Source: Petrolisthes cinctipes (lineage: Eukaryota > Arthropoda > Malacostraca > Decapoda > Porcellanidae). From it: a DNA stretch of 64,000 bases. The position numbers were made by a program, and so were the translations under genes. The stretch spans positions 1,082,001-1,146,000 of the forward strand of contig JAWQEG010000166.1 in the NCBI GenBank assembly GCA_033782935.1, given 5' to 3'. Under the pieces are notes generated by a model. The model saw only the letters and a list, made by a program, of their open reading frames with translations, did not search any database and had not been told where the DNA came from. Each line of letters begins with the position of its first letter. Within the stretch, counting starts at the first letter, position 1. Shown here in pieces: positions 63,501 to 64,000 of this stretch.

Positions 63501-64000
63501 CACATATCGACTTTTGGGCACCTAAAAGATCGATTTTCAGTATGGTTTGGGCCTGTATTTTGAAAATACTCTAACACGGAGTAGGCATGTACAGTTCGCT
63601 TCTGGGACCCCAAAATATCGAAATTTAGGGTGTTTTTGGCCTGAATTTGAGATATCGACTTTGGGCACCTAAAATATCGATTTTTAGCATGTTTTGGGCC
63701 TATATTTTGAAAATATTCTAGAACTGAGTAGGCATGTACAGATTGCTTCTGGGACCCCAAAATATCGAATTTTTGGGTGTTTTGAGCCTGAATTTGAGAT
63801 ATAAACGGGTACAGAAGATGCAGGCACATATCGACTTTTGGGCACCTAAAATATCGATTTTGAGCATGTTTTGGGTCTGTATCTTGAAAACATTCTAACT
63901 AGGAGTAGGGATGTACAGATCACTTCTGGGACCCAAAAATACCGAATTTTCGGGTTTTTGCAACCTGAATTTGAGATATAAACGGGTACAGAAGATTCAT
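60540..64000. repeat. Irregular end segment of the right domain
   Basis: Mixed full, 147-bp and 159-bp monomers without a clear HOR. The GAGTGCAG...CCTGCATCTGAGTAGG pair recurs near 60917, 61752, 62566 and 63397, a spacing of roughly 815-835 bp, so a weak five-monomer order may exist. One 27-bp deletion fuses CTTCTGG to TGTTTTGAGG near 62463. Confidence 0.7.

Larger units (their letters stand above)
50300..63660. repeat. 147-bp monomer subtype (29-bp deletion), about 26 dispersed copies
   Basis: Recognised by GAGATATCGACTTTGGG (or GAAATATCGAC, once GATATAGCGAC). Approximate positions are 50305, 51649, 52149, 52650, 52972, 53297, 54608, 55108, 55608, 55930, 56254, 56754, 57077, 57400, 57723, 58225, 58724, 59046, 59370, 59870, 60191, 60517, 61170, 62009, 62820 and 63650. 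The deletion lies between two ATAT sequences, one in GAGATATAAACG and one in CACATATCGAC, and removes 29 bp of half B, including ACGGGTACAG and the ATGCAT palindrome. Confidence 0.88.
50000..64000. repeat. Right satellite domain: mixed 176-, 147- and 159-bp monomers
   Basis: Same satellite family and orientation, but with different fixed variants: GGGACCCCAAAATATCGA, GATTTTGAGCATGTTTT, and ATTCTAACTAGGAGTAGGG. Two recurrent deletion monomers also occur. The 147-bp form reads GAGATATCGACTTTGGG in place of the AAACGGG to CACATAT segment; the 159-bp form reads GGCCTGCATCTGAGTAGG. I saw neither form in the first 50 kb. The window ends inside a monomer, so the array continues. No gene is supported in this stretch. 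Confidence 0.93.

Noticed and set aside
1..64000. CRISPR array
   Set aside because: The repetitive units are contiguous 176-bp monomers without short repeats separated by unique spacers, and no cas gene is present.

Overview
The whole window is one tandem satellite DNA family, broken once by a short transposon-like insertion. I can support no protein-coding gene and no tRNA, rRNA or CRISPR array. The basic unit is an AT-rich monomer of about 176 bp, repeated roughly 360 times head to tail in one orientation. The many open frames of 60-229 codons, nearly all on the minus strand, are by-products of a repeat with few antisense stops. Such a pure array, with multimeric higher-order repeats (HORs) of several sizes and a nested TTAA-type element with terminal inverted repeats, points to eukaryotic heterochromatin, plausibly centromeric or pericentromeric. 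I cannot name the organism.

Layout. 1-3436: diverged, irregularly ordered 176-bp monomers. 3437-4135: a 699-bp non-autonomous DNA element with 14-bp inverted termini, flanked by TTAT and TTAA. 4140-18790: more 176-bp monomers with overlapping HORs whose spacings (2115, 2291, 2819, 3524 and 4405 bp) equal 12, 13, 16, 20 and 25 monomers. 18791-35324: a 33-monomer HOR of 5816 bp in 2.84 very similar copies. 33294-48148: a 7404-bp (42-monomer) tandem duplication in which I saw no difference between copies; it overlaps the end of the 33-mer array and contains a 9-monomer (1587-bp) HOR. About 49340-50000: a junction. About 50000-64000: a distinct domain in which full monomers are interspersed with 147-bp monomers (29-bp deletion) and 159-bp monomers (18-bp deletion), organised as a 7-monomer 1146-bp HOR and a longer HOR of about 2958 bp.

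The 176-bp monomer is itself an old duplication. In the monomer at 11244-11419 the two 88-bp halves align without gaps at 59 of 88 positions by hand count, so the ancestral unit was probably about 88 bp. The layers in time would be: 88-bp unit, 176-bp dimer, many monomer subtypes, HORs of 7 to 42 monomers, then a near-perfect 7.4-kb duplication.

Positions of HOR edges come from reading aligned copies by eye. Those given as exact rest on the first mismatch I saw; others are stated as approximate.
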